DNA of 64,000 nucleotides from Kalmusia sp. IMI 367209 (lineage: Eukaryota > Ascomycota > Dothideomycetes > Pleosporales > Didymosphaeriaceae), in contig JAPEUQ010000012.1 of assembly GCA_027946365.1 (NCBI GenBank), positions 1,054,001-1,118,000 on the forward strand, written 5' to 3'. The notes under the pieces were generated by a model. It was not told where the DNA came from, made no database searches, and saw nothing but the letters and a program-made list of their open reading frames with translations. Position numbers and translations under genes: made by a program. Positions 35,429 through 46,359 of the stretch are shown here, one piece after another (the first letter of the stretch is position 1; each line of letters starts with the position of its first letter).

Positions 35429-37467
35429 GGGTAAAACAAGAACTATATAGTAACACTAAAATTTAGTGTGACTTACGTGTTTGATAGCATATGTGGCTAA
35501 TATAATTTCAACTTTTCCTCGCTTGATAGCGTTTGTTCTTGCACATTTGGGTGTGTTATTACCTCCAGGGAAGCTGTTCCAAGTATACCAATAAAACGTT
35601 TGCCGAATTCCGCCGTTTTCATATTCTATATACATTTCTTAGATGCTTCTATAGCCGATATCACGTGTTAATCCAGCCTGTTTAAGTATCACTTAGTCGT
35701 TGCTATCATTGTACTGTAGATATGAGAGCTGCTTTACCATCTTAACGCATTGAAGAGTACATGTACACAGAACGGAGCTGACTTGATTCTCTTGTTACTC
35801 TGCCCTATAGGACTCCTCAAGCGTCGTTAGGTGTTCGAAAATCTTAGAGCTAAACCCAACTCCGATATCAAAGTATTTCTTGCTTTTTGGTGTTCGTGAT
35901 GATGACTAGGCGTGTGTGGGGGCAGGGTGCTTCCCATATGACATTGTCTCATGGACGAACACCAGTCGGTGAATTCCGCCTCGGATGTCCAGTCCGTGTC
36001 CATGACAGATTAAGAGGGCATATTCATTGTACATATAGCGTGTTTGAGAGAGTGGCATGGCACCCAAACCATTGTTCTCCAGCTATTGGCTGTGTTCTAC
36101 ACAAACAGAATCTTCTTCTCCCTCAGCGGAAACAGATTCCATGCTGAATATGGAGTCGGTGGTGAGTCCTTTGGATATAATAGACTCGATCGGTCACTGC
36201 CTGTTCAATTGTGCTCAGTAAAGTCTGAGTTGTATGTGTGATATAAATGCAATGGAGCATTACAGCAACAAAACAGGGACACCGGAAGCGGTGTATTATG
36301 TCACCTTGAATCGATGTCAAATTGACAAAGACTGTCTGTCACTTGGCCCGGATGTGGCCCTACTTAGCCTCGAGCAGGCCGCATAGATTTTCTAAATACA
36401 AGGATTAAAGCAGTCTAAATACAACCTAACTGAAGCTAGCAGATTGTTAGGTCCATACGGAAGTCCCATAATAGCATTATAGCGTCCCGTCGTAAAATGA
36501 CTTATAAAGCGGAAATTAAGAGAGTCGGTAGCATGTTGGCTGGTTAAGGAGCGAGTTTTTAATTGGTGGTTGGAGATGGGATGAGGGGCAGCAGGGCGAG
36601 GCATAGAAAAGCATAGACCGATTGGCAGCAAAGGTTCCGGAGTAGGGTTAGAGAATTCAGGGAAAGAGATGAGAAAAAAACCTAGTAACCGGAGAGCGAG
36701 TTTTTTTATAGAGGTCAAAGCGGTGGGTTGATAGTGCGAGTTCCTAGACTACGATTACGACTATTAAACATTGACATGGGCATTTCATCAAAATTGCACG
36801 GGGGGGGGCCTCCCCGCTCGATTCACCACGAATTTCTGCGCTATGCAAGAGAAAAGAGAGAGTGATTTACCTCCCAAAAGCGTTCTCCGCTTTTCCATGT
36901 GCGTGAATGAATGTACTTTACCCGCATAGGCCCTGCAGGAGTTTCTTCGCTCCCTCGAAGTTAAGGTGCGCTCGCATATCCACCGCGCCAGCGACTGATC
37001 ATTCAACTGTCCACGTACCCTTGTAAGCTTTGCCAGCGCAAGGCAGCTCTCTCACTATCTGTTGCGGGATCCTTTTCTGGACTTAGCACAGTGTTAAGCG
37101 AAAGAACGGAACACTTCCTTTATCCTTTATTTGTAAGACTAGACTTCTTTCCTTAGGGTATACAATACGGGCATGAATTATCTAGAAAATTTGCTGCAAT
37201 TTCGTACGGGTTCATACTTTATTCTAGCCTCGTTTGTTCCCCGTATTGTCATGGTCGAGCAAGAACGACCAGGAGATGGTTTTGTATGCTAACAGGCCAA
37301 GACAAACCCACAGCGCATCCAATACTACAAAGAGGATGCCAGAACCGAACCAAAAGCAACATTTCTTGATGCAATATGCAATCACACTCTCAGCCAGACC
37401 GAACCCGATACTCTACTCCAAACCGGTATTATCTATAGTCCAGTAACATCACTATTCTACCAAACAA
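35429..37467. other. 2-kb AT-rich intergenic region
   Basis: No gene supported. A run of nine G lies at about 36800-36808. Short ORFs on either strand have no protein character. Confidence 0.5.
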
Positions 37468-39286
37468 TCACTTCAACGGGTCCGTCGTCTGCTTCTCCCT
37501 GAGGAAGCCTTCTACAGCAGGTTCCTCCTTCCCGTCAATCTCTCTATCCAACCTCTGCTCCTCTTCGCTCTTCTCCGGCTTCGCCTCCCCAACTTTGTCC
37601 TCCGCCTTCTCCGCATTTCCTCCGACGAGCCCCGTCACCGCACCGGCGGCTGAACCCACCGTTGACGTGACCGCCGCAGTCGCAGACGCAGCGACAGCCT
37701 TTGCCTGGTCGAGATATCCTGGTGCTGGTGGCTCCTCAGGCTTGATAGCTACATCTTTGGGCGCCTGGCCTACAGTGCCGGGCTCCATGGTGACAGTCTT
37801 GTCGCCGTGGCCGTGATCGTTGACAGCAGCGTGAGGTGTGCCGTCTGCGAGTTGGCCAGAGGCATGCGTGTGCGTTTGTTGTTCGTAACGCGTGTCTGAC
37901 GTACCCTCACGGATAGGTAGATCTGACGAACCTGCCTGCGGACCGAGTTTGGGCGTTGAGGCGGGAGTAGGGCTTTCGGAGGGCGGGCTTAGAGTGTCAG
38001 GGTTCGGCACATCTGCGTCTGCGGGCTGCGTATAGACCCCAGATGTTGTAAGGCGGAGCTCTTCTTCTGCTATGGGAGTGTTGACTACGGGGTGGCTCGG
38101 GGTGGAGTTATGGTTGATAGGGTTGGGAATGGTGAAGACTGTTCTGTAGCGCGGCTGTCCGCTCTCCTGGCCTACGGCTACGGCTTTCAACGCGCCGTTC
38201 TCGCCGTCTTCCCACTTGATTGGGCCGATGGGAAATGTGTTCTTGCCGTTTTGCGTAGCGGGGTTCTCCCACTTGATTGCGGCGTCTATTCCGGGCTCGA
38301 GGTTCGGCATCTGACCCCATTCGAAGTCCAAATTTCCACCATACTTCTTAGGGATGTTGTCTATGTCGATGTACTGAGTCAGGGTAGGTAGGACGTTCGC
38401 GGGCGAGAGAATGAAGATCTTGGACACGGTGATGGGGTCGAACCAGCGCTTGATCCAGCCCCATACCGTCGGAAAGAAGGCTGGCGCGCCAATGATGAAT
38501 ATCCTATCCAGCGTCTCCGGGTAGTGTGCTGTCGCGAGCGTAGACGCATCCTGCATGTGCCCCTTGAGGTTCCAGAACTGCTTCAACCCGACCCCGCTGA
38601 TATCCACAATGTTGTTACTCTGCGATATAGGCGTCTCGGGGTGATTTCGTTGGACATTTGAGCATAATGGGAGGACGAATCTCGTCAGCGACTCGTACAG
38701 CGCGAAGAGGCGGAGGTTCTTGGTCGCGACCTTGGGCGACGTCGTGCGCGCATTCTTAAGGTCTTTCTCGTAGGCGGAGATATTCTTGGAATTGAGGGGG
38801 GCAACTTCGAATAGGTAGACTGGAATGCCGCGCTTGTCGCGTCGTCCCAGCCATTGCGGATACTGTCATGAACCATCGTCAGCTGTAGCCTTGTGCCGAG
38901 GGCCATGGATCGGCGTACCAAGCGGCGCGTCTGCTCGAACTCATCCACTTCGATGTTCAAAAACAACTCGTTGATGCCATGTTCCTTGCGCCAGTCTTCG
39001 GTATCTTTGAACTGCTTGAATGCCTCTGGGGCGACGAAACGACGCGCGCGGAGGAAGCGCCTGAATACAGTCAGTACCCCGCGCCTTTCCCCGGCCCAGA
39101 AGCTCACAATAACGTCTCATCGTCATGGCTCGCCTGAGTCGCGCCGTCAACACTAGCAGGCGTATAATACCCCTGCTCCTGGGATATTTTCTTGAACTCG
39201 TCGAGCTGGGTCTGCTGGTTGTCTGAAAGATGCGCGTAATGGCCGGACGGGTACTGGAACGACTCGATGCGGGTAAGGTCTGCCAT
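37468..39286 (-). CDS. Sec14-type phosphatidylinositol transfer protein (CRAL-TRIO)
   Basis: Three exons: 39286-39108, 39060-38919 and 38862-37468, 571 residues. The first intron interrupts Leu of the segment LLRFLRARRF, the CRAL-TRIO N-terminal mark; the second precedes YPQWLGRRDKRGIPVYLFEV. The Sec14 lipid-binding core follows: NIVDISGVGLKQFWNLKGHM, HYPETLDRIFIIGAPAFFPT, WIKRWFDPITVSKIFILS, and IPKKYGGNLDFEWG. Such proteins exchange phosphatidylinositol and phosphatidylcholine between membranes and link lipid supply to Golgi traffic. The last 250 residues are Pro/Ala/Glu-rich and low complexity, longer than in yeast Sec14. The second intron removes 57 nt that would otherwise shift the frame. 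Confidence 0.9.
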
Positions 39287-40067
39287 GGCAACCTTTGTCT
39301 AAGGATGTAGAGAAGCACCCAGGCAGAATGCGTATATTCTACGAGTGAAGTGAGAGGATATGAAGTTGAATTAGAATGTCATGTTGATCTAAGATTGTGA
39401 CTTGCGGCGGGTAGCGGCAGCAGAGTGATGCAATAAGTTTAGTTCTAGCGCCTCCCAGCTATGCGGCATCGGTTTCTGCTTACGCCGAGCGTATCGAGGA
39501 AATGATTCAGCACGACCAACGGAAGAACCGTACATCCGTACATCGTACAGCACGGCGTCCGAGATCGCCGACGAGACGGTCACCTGCCTTGCGATGAAAG
39601 GCCAGCGCTTTGAATGTATGAGGCCAAGCAGTATAATTCTCTATCTCTGAGCGCAAACGATATTATTTAGTGGCGTTCTCATGATGCAGGAGGATCGATA
39701 CAGTCAGCCAGAGTGAGAACTAATCCTTCCAATTTCGCAGATTGTTATGAATGCGCGCGAACAAGCGTGCACGTGCACCGCGTATATTCATTGATGGATG
39801 AGTAAGGTTTCTCATCGATGTAAACTTCGTTGCAAGGAGAAGGTAATGTTTTTCATCTTGCTGCTGGGCAGTGTGATAAAAAGATAAACTAAGTCCCCAC
39901 TCGTGTGGGACCTGAGACCATGTATACATTATTTTAGACCATGTGATTGGGTCAGGTGATCTGCCAACAAACGCTCAAAATGTAAGAGAGCCACTTTCGT
40001 ACCTTAGACCACGCTAAGCATACAGATTAAAAGTTCAATTACAAGTACCTAGCATCTTTTCTATCCT
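39287..40067. other. Intergenic boundary before the RiPP-like cluster
   Basis: Between the Sec14 gene start and the stop of the first UstYa-like gene. Nothing recognisable is seen. Confidence 0.4.
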
Positions 40068-41176
40068 CTACGCAAGTTCAACGCCATCCACAAAACTATC
40101 CTTGAAGCTCTCAATCGTCGTATGCGACCTCACCCAACTCTTTATCTTCTCGAAGTCCCGACACTTCTTACGTATCGAAAAATCGACTTTCAAATCGTCG
40201 GCGGGTCTTCCTGGCGGTGCATCGAGGATGAAGTATGGCGTTACGTCCGCTTGACATACCAAGTCCTGCCGCATGAGCTCGATGCAGTGATCTTTTTCAT
40301 TTTAGTCTCGAACAAGCATGGTGAAAGGAGGGAATGTCTTACCCACATGATCCCTCCTGTAGCTCTCTGATTGCCGCAAAATCTGAGGCAGGCGCCCTTG
40401 CGCCCTATATTCCTCTTTATAACTGATCTGCCTAAGGACATTCTACAGTGCCCACTTCGTCAGTGCATATCCTTAAAATCCCTAGAAATACTCACAAGGC
40501 AATGTATCTGATGGAAACCTAGATGAGCAGGTATCAAGTCAGTGTAAGTCAAGAGAGGTAGGGTGGAGAAAGAAGTCTTTCTCTCTCAACGAAGGAACAT
40601 CTACTTTGTACTCAGGTCTTACGTACCCCACCCTGACGCTGCTATGCCGCCACCGAACTTAGCCTCTGTATGATGCCACCTAGGGATTTTCCCCTCCGTT
40701 ATATTCAACAAATGTAATTTGTCGTTGGGAAGGTTGAACGCGCTCCCCTCAATCATCTCTTCCCATTGCCAATCTAGTTCTGGTGTAGGTGTGCCGCGGT
40801 AGGGGGAGGGTGCATCGAAAGTGCCTTGGAAGGTGGTGTCATAATATGTTACAGCTTCGAGAGCCGGTGCTGGGGACGATTAGCCCAGAAACGCGTTCTT
40901 CTTTCGGGTTGATTGAGGATTTGACAAACAATAGGTGGAGAGTTTCCGTGTACAAGCAGCATCCGAGGGCTCCGTGTATCGTGAGAGGATGAATAGCGTC
41001 AAAGAACAGAGGAAGATGGCAAACTGAAGTACCCAGCTCCACCAGCGGTATCGTTTTCTACTTTGGGGAAAGTTTGAGTCGTTGGCTTTGGGGAGGAAGA
41101 ATTCGTCTTCTTTCTCATTCTCTAGAAGGCCCTCTTCCACATCATCTCGCTCGTTTGCCTGATGGGGATACCCCAT
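40068..41176 (-). CDS. UstYa-family (DUF3328) protein 1, putative RiPP cyclising oxidase
   Basis: Five exons: 41176-40930, 40869-40627, 40518-40496, 40442-40343 and 40291-40068; phases all agree, 278 residues. A single transmembrane helix (VLQFAIFLCSLTLFILS) follows an acidic cytosolic head. After it comes LSTYSPALEAVTYYDTTFQG, the usual UstYa luminal start. The two HxxHC motifs are FHQIHCLNVLRQ (about 165-176) and HVDHCIELMRQ (about 203-213), the latter followed by CQADV. UstYa-family proteins carry out oxidative ring closure of ribosomally made peptides. The third exon is only 23 nt and encodes just the first HxxHC motif. It is transcribed in the same direction as the putative precursor gene 0.9 kb away. 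Confidence 0.85.
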
Positions 41177-42038
41177 CTCGAGAGATATCTATGACAATCT
41201 TGCGGAGACCACGGCCACTTTCAGGACAGACATACTTCTTTATAGGATCGCGCTAGCTTGAACAATTACCCCAGGTTCAGATTCGATAGCAGAATCTACT
41301 GTCATGTGGGGACCACGTCCCGCCGCTGAGAATGGACCAGGAGCGACGCGCGTAGTTGATTACAGGATTGCGGCAATCGGAAATTCATCTGTAGGATTAT
41401 GGTTATGTTCAGATAACCGAGGTGTATAGTAGCAGTAAGTCTGCATATGCAAGCTTACCAATTCGTAATCCTGGAAGCGAGTCACCCCCACCTCTTCGAT
41501 GGAGGCCCAGCATGCAGCCTCCTGAAATATTTCAATCTCGGCAAGATAATAGATCGGCTGAGAAAGTCGCGACGAGTTTCTAGCCTAGTGGCAGAGAAGG
41601 ATCTTAGTGGCAGCATCGACTACATGAGCTTTCTGGCCCCGACTCTGGGCGCAGACATCACATAGGCGAGCTTGAGCTTTTGCAATCATGTACATTAACA
41701 CATTTGCGTGTATAAGCATTTTGCATGCTACAATAGTTGATGGTCTTGATAAGGATGCGAGGAGTGGCATTGCTTTATACGACTATGGAAGCGGCGAACG
41801 AATGTACGAGGAGAAGGCTTGACATCGCCACCTTTTCCATCCGGCAAGCCATCATCTTTTCACCACCTGGACTTGAATACGAGAACCGATACTATCTGCA
41901 TCCCCTCCAAAGGACCGCCTCTCAATAACGACGTCTGCCCACCCCTACTTCCAGAACCCAGCGTTGAATATTCTAAGTTCCTCACAGACCCAATGCGACA
42001 AGTCTCATAAGAGAGCCAAATGCCACAACATTAGTCGT
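41177..42038. other. Intergenic between UstYa-like gene 1 and the precursor gene
   Basis: 862 bp. Short plus-strand ORFs (41447-41665, 41737-42010) show no signal peptide or motif; it is probably the promoter of gene 1 and the 3' flank of the precursor gene. Confidence 0.4.
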
Positions 42039-42830
42039 TTAATAGATCTCACTCTCGGGAGTAGGGGCGTCAGCTGCATCATCTCCATCCTCGCCATACC
42101 AGATGGATATAAATTGGCCGATAGGTGTACGAGCCTGTGTTAACCATCATGTCAGCTACCGAATCTTTGATATCAAAATCTTACTCATACCGTCATATCT
42201 GGAGCTCTCTTCTTAACGGGAATAGATCTCTTCTCAACGTCCGCCTCACCATCCTCGCCATCCTCGCCGTACCAGATCGAGATGAATTGGCCAATAGGAG
42301 TGCGAGTCTACATACTATCAACCACGAATTTAGGCTCAGTATCGTGGGAATTTCTTACATGAACATCTGGCGCTCGCCTCTTGATACCCACGGATCGTTT
42401 CTTTTCATTTGAAATTGCTGCATCATCACCATCTTCGCCGTACCAGATAGAGATGAACTGGCCAATTGGAGCACGGGCTTCGACATCCCTCTTGCGCTTT
42501 TCGTCACCTGCAACAGGGGTATCGTCCCCGTCTTCACCGTACCAGATGGAGATAAACTGGCCAATCGGAGTGCGGGCCTCGATATTTCTCTTTCTCTTCT
42601 CATCACTCGCAGCAGGTGTGTCATCTCCATCCTCTCCGTACCAGATGGAAATGAATTGACCAATTGGAGTGCGTGCCTGTAGGTATTCGTTAGAGAACTA
42701 GGCTGTTCCTGTAAAGAGATAGGATATAATGGCTTGCTGTGATGTCTGCGTTTCTTTTCTCGGTCACTGGAATAGCGATAGCTGAGGTAGCTAGGCCTAG
42801 AGCCGTAAGAACATAGGACGAGAATCTCAT
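42039..42830 (-). CDS. Putative dikaritin-type RiPP precursor with five core repeats
   Basis: Four exons: 42830-42738, 42676-42359, 42307-42191 and 42134-42039 (207 residues), all in phase 0. Residues 1-19 are a signal peptide ending AIA. Then follow five repeats starting at residues 32, 65, 98, 138 and 177, each beginning R-[TA]-P and containing PIGQFISIWYGEDG. Repeats are separated by acidic and variable linkers with dibasic sites (EKR, KRKR, KKR), the Kex2 cutting pattern of UstA, PhomA and victorin precursors. Repeats 1-3 are exactly 33 codons apart. The first intron needs a GC donor (GCAAGC at 42737-42732) and has a CTAAC branch. Trp-Tyr in the core gives likely crosslinking sites. Final product and cyclisation pattern are unknown. 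Confidence 0.85.
42134..42676 (-). repeat. Five-copy precursor core repeat
   Basis: Copies begin at 42676, 42577, 42478, 42307 and 42134 on the minus strand. The first three are spaced exactly 99 bp; the last two are each preceded by an intron that ends right at the repeat. Protein identity across copies is nearly complete over about 17 residues while third codon positions vary, so the peptide rather than the DNA is being conserved. Confidence 0.9.
42677..42737 (-). other. GC-AG intron in the RiPP precursor gene
   Basis: The donor reads GCAAGC and the acceptor CTACAG, with a CTAAC branch site about 20 nt before the acceptor. No GT donor in the interval keeps the frame open and in phase with repeat 1. 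Confidence 0.65.
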
Positions 42831-43341
42831 GGCTACTTAGAGATGGCCCTTTCTTCCGGATTAGTATGGTGTGAGAGTGGGAGCAACGTATACCTTGAGC
42901 CACCAAATGGGCTGATTTCTTAGTCTTATACATGATATCTGCAACTCAGGTAATATCTGCAGGGTCATTACGGCCAAGAGAAGGATTACCGAACTTTTGG
43001 CAGGCCCTACAGCGGCAAGCGCTCCAAATCTTGATCAATGCTCGATAACCAGCTTGCATCCATAATCAGACCCCACCATGCATGATTACTGTGGGGTATA
43101 GTCATGGGGGTCAAAAGTAAGAGGTAAGAGAACTTCAAGGGAGCTTGCCCACTGGCTATTCACGATGCTACTTTTGCTATAGATTCATATCTGACAGGTT
43201 CGGGTCAATATTGCCGCACGTCTAGCCAGAAATCTTCTTTGACTACCTCAGGATCATCTTTGCTTCTTCTATCTTACACTTTTCACACAATTTTCTCTCT
43301 TTTACCTCTCTTCTTCCATCACTTCTTCGCCTGCAGTCAGC
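42831..43341. promoter_or_regulatory. Divergent promoter of the precursor and UstYa-like gene 2
   Basis: 511 bp separate the two divergent starts, so the precursor and one modifying enzyme probably share control. GC-rich patches CCCCAC and GTGGGG lie near 43070-43095; no specific factor site is assigned. Confidence 0.5.
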
Positions 43342-44282
43342 ATGTTCAACTTCGGCAAAAAGCGCTGGTCCGACTTCGTCTACGAGAAGGTCTCCCGGTC
43401 TTCCTCCGATGATGGGTCCGCTAGCGAAGAAGCCGAAGGCTTTCTCACGCAGGATCGACGTCAATTTCCGCCCTCTGAGTCACGCAGATTCAAGCTCCTA
43501 GCCGTATCTCTCATTTTCTCGGGCCTCTTGAATATCTCGCTCTTGGGCCTCATTACGTACGAATACAGGCACCGAGGGCCATCCAGCCCTCTTTTCCCCG
43601 AGCTCGTATACTGCAAGTCCCCCGCCATCTACTGTCTAATTTATCAAGACAAATTGCTTACTTCAAACAACAGCCCCCGCCCAAGACATTATCCGCTACG
43701 AAGCCAAGGTCTTCAGCAGTGGTTTTGGTGACCAAAAAACGAAATATATGGGCGACAGCTACGAGGCCGACGCCGAGTGGATGAAGCTGTACCCGAAAAC
43801 CGTCGTGCGGATCCCGAAATCACAAGCAGATAAGCTCGTTAACAAAAGCATTCCGATCGCCGGCGACGAGGACCACTTCCCCGTGCTTATCAGCGCATTT
43901 CACAGCATGCATTGCCTAGACTCCATCAGACATTTGTACTGGGGCCATGACAAGAACATGGATCCTGATCCAGAGGTTAACGATCGTGTCTTGAAGCGGC
44001 ATCATATTGATCACTGCTTTGACTCGCTGAGGCAGAGCATCATGTGCGCGGCAGATGTGAGTCCCGTGCCATACAACTGGGTCCCGTCGAAGGGGCTAGC
44101 GCTGGGATCGTTGGGTGTGCCGCACACATGCCGAAGTAAGTCTTGGTTTTAGATGATATGGGACCCTGGAATAAATTGCTAACAAAACTTCAGATTATGA
44201 GGCGCTGGTGGATTGGGCGATGGCGCCTGAACGGGATATCAGTGGCTGGGATTGGTCAATAAAACCAAGCAACATTCTGTAA
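43342..44282 (+). CDS. UstYa-family (DUF3328) protein 2
   Basis: Three exons: 43342-43612, 43674-44135 and 44194-44282, 273 residues. An acidic head precedes one transmembrane helix (LLAVSLIFSGLLNISLLGLI). The luminal part begins ELVYSPAQDIIRYEAKVF; the Ser is formed across an intron whose donor is GCAAGT, a GC-AG intron. HxxHC motifs are FHSMHCLDSIR (about 166-176) and HIDHCFDSLRQSIMCAADVS (about 201-220). The last exon encodes YEALVDWAMAPER, the usual C-terminal Trp-containing end. It lies divergent to the precursor gene and is the most canonical UstYa protein of the group. Role inferred: oxidative crosslinking of the precursor core in the secretory pathway. Confidence 0.87.
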
Positions 44283-44978
44283 AGTCAACGTAAGAGCTAT
44301 AGATTTGTGCATATAAAATTGAAACAATGTTTGTAATTAGGAGTTATGATTAAAGTCCATCGTTGGATCGTAAATTCAATCTCGCGATTTGTCACGATAC
44401 TTGTGTGGTTGCCTGTACAGCTTCGCCGCACGAAGCAACTTGGAGCTCCACACTGCGCAGTCGATGTACCCAATTACTCAGTTTACCTGGGTTGCTCTAT
44501 GTTACGGCGCGGTAGTTCGACGCCCCCAGCATACGCAAGTGCAGTGCCTGTCCCGCCAACCAAGTCCATCACGTTCTTCGCTTGTTGCTTACTATCCGGT
44601 AGCGACTAAAGAACGAGTAATCATGCACACGGAATACAAGCGTGGGATGGATTACTTCCTTTTGAGGAAAGTCAAGAGGGCAGGGATTGAAGTTGACCTG
44701 ACATGTTCGCTTATGCTCGCTTTCGAAGAGGAAGCGGGGCGGGGTTGCACTGTTGGAGGGTGGTCACCAATGAGAAACGAGTTGGGAAGAATAACATAAG
44801 ACGCAGTGATCGATTATTGTTATTGAGTTTTTCCTATTTTGAATTTTGGGACTAAGGCAATCGGGAAGTTTGTAAGTCACTAGGCCGCCGATTATCAGGG
44901 TTTTTCTGGACCCCCTCACTTATTCAACAAGAGAAGCACCATCACTTCGAATTTGCTCTTTCGTTACTGTATTAAATC
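44283..44978. other. Intergenic within cluster
   Basis: A 136-codon plus-strand ORF (44389-44799) overlaps another frame and has no transmembrane helix, HxxHC motif or other recognisable feature. It is not called. Confidence 0.4.
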
Positions 44979-45881
44979 ATGTGGCCTTCAAAGTCAAGTA
45001 GTTACTCCCCGATACATTCTAGCGATGAGTCTCAAGAGACTCTCACTTTGGAGAAAGAGAACGATGGCGCTCTGCCCGAGAGAAGCTGCTGGAGATCTAT
45101 TCGACAAGCTAAAGCTTTTAAAATAAGCTTCGCACTATCGATATTCATCATCCTCCTCCTGTTCATATTCTCCATTTTCAGATTCAAGGCTAAAATCCAT
45201 GACTGCGGTCACTCTCCCGCCGAAGCAGTCTCTAAAAACTGCCACTTCGATCTGCTTGCTTTCGCATGGGTACCGATCCCATGCTTCGACGTCGAGTATG
45301 TAGTTCACTCCACTACACTACTTCTGACCATTGGACAATTAAAATATGGCTCTCCATCTTCACTCCACACCAAGACTCAGAGCATTAAATTACTCCCCTG
45401 ATTGCTTGGAATATTTCCAGGTAACTCCGAGTATCATCGCGCAGGCCTTACTAACTCGTCGAAATTTCCAGGCTCAGCGGCACCTACGACCCCTACCACG
45501 ACTTTGACTTCTTCTACGACCGGAACCGGACTCGTCAAATACCGGTTGAAGAATTAAAGAAGGGGATTAATTCAAGGGTCTATACATCGGGGGCGTATCA
45601 TCGGACGCATTGCACGTATGCGTGGCAGACGCTGCAGAGGGCTGTTTTGAAGGGCTATGGGTTGAGTGATAACAAGACGCTGAATGCGGGACGTAAGTGA
45701 AAGTCCTGCACGGCCTGCAGCTCCCTTTCACAACCATGTTGATTCAGACAATGCTAATTTGCCTTGTCTTGTAGATTATGACCACTGCTCGTATTATCTG
45801 ATAAATGTCGATCATGAATACCGGGCCAGGTTTTACATGGACTTTTTGCACTGCGAGAGGATAGGGAGGGATTGGTTCTAG
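44979..45881 (+). CDS. UstYa-like protein 3, divergent subclass
   Basis: Three exons: 44979-45295, 45472-45692 and 45775-45881, 214 residues. It starts MWPS, has one transmembrane helix (ISFALSIFIILLLFIFSIF), then DCGHSPAEAVSKNCHFDLLA and WVPIPCFDVEL, followed by two HxxHC motifs: HRTHCTYAWQTLQR and HYDHCSYYL. The Cys-Gly-x-Ser-x-x-Glu-Ala and Cys-x-Phe-Asp and Trp-x-Pro-x-x-Cys-x-Asp pattern is shared with the gene at 49853 and differs from ordinary UstYa proteins. The paired HxxHC motifs and membrane topology suggest a related oxidase. The first intron (176 nt) contains an internal CAG-GTAACT junction and may be removed in two steps. Confidence 0.75.
45296..45471 (+). other. Tandem or recursive intron with zero-length exon
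   Basis: The intron of UstYa-like gene 3 contains TTTCCAG directly followed by GTAACT at 45420/45421. The part 45421-45471 alone is a complete 51-nt intron (GTAACT donor, ACTAAC branch, TTCCAG acceptor), and 45296-45420 is another (GTATGT donor, TTCCAG acceptor). Confidence 0.55.
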
Positions 45882-46359
45882 GCAGACGCGTTTAGATGGG
45901 GGTGTGTGAATCCTAGCATAGTTTAATCACTAAATTCAATTTCTGATTGGCCCAGCGTGAAACTAGCCGATTCTTTTGTGGGGCGGTTGATTCATGAAGC
46001 AAACAAAGACAAACCCGCTCCGAAACCCGTCTCCCGCATAAACAAAACCTGCGTTGTTTACCATTTCACGACTCACTCAGGCAGAATCCACCAAACCTTT
46101 TCTTTTCGAGACTTTCAACCCTTCACAACCCATGATCATCTGGTTCATTGCATCCTAGATTCTTTGTGTAATTTGCACTCTATTTTAGTTGATACAAGCA
46201 GCGAAATTGCCAGCAGATACCATTCAAGAGTGCGTGAAGTCTAGCGCTGGGGCTTACTTCTCCATACTAATTATCTGATTAGATCCTTCCAAGAAGCTTT
46301 AGCCTACCAGTTCAGACCTGAAATACTCAAGCTCTTAGACTCAGTCTTTTCCTAGCAAA
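45882..46359. other. Intergenic, kinesin-like gene promoter
   Basis: A 95-codon frame at 45957-46244 lies here but shows no recognisable features; I treat the stretch as promoter. Confidence 0.4.

Noticed and set aside
44389..44799. 136-codon ORF inside the RiPP-like cluster
   Set aside because: No signal peptide, membrane helix, HxxHC motif or repeat; overlaps another frame of similar quality.
45957..46244. 95-codon ORF before the kinesin-like gene
   Set aside because: No protein features; lies in the expected promoter region.
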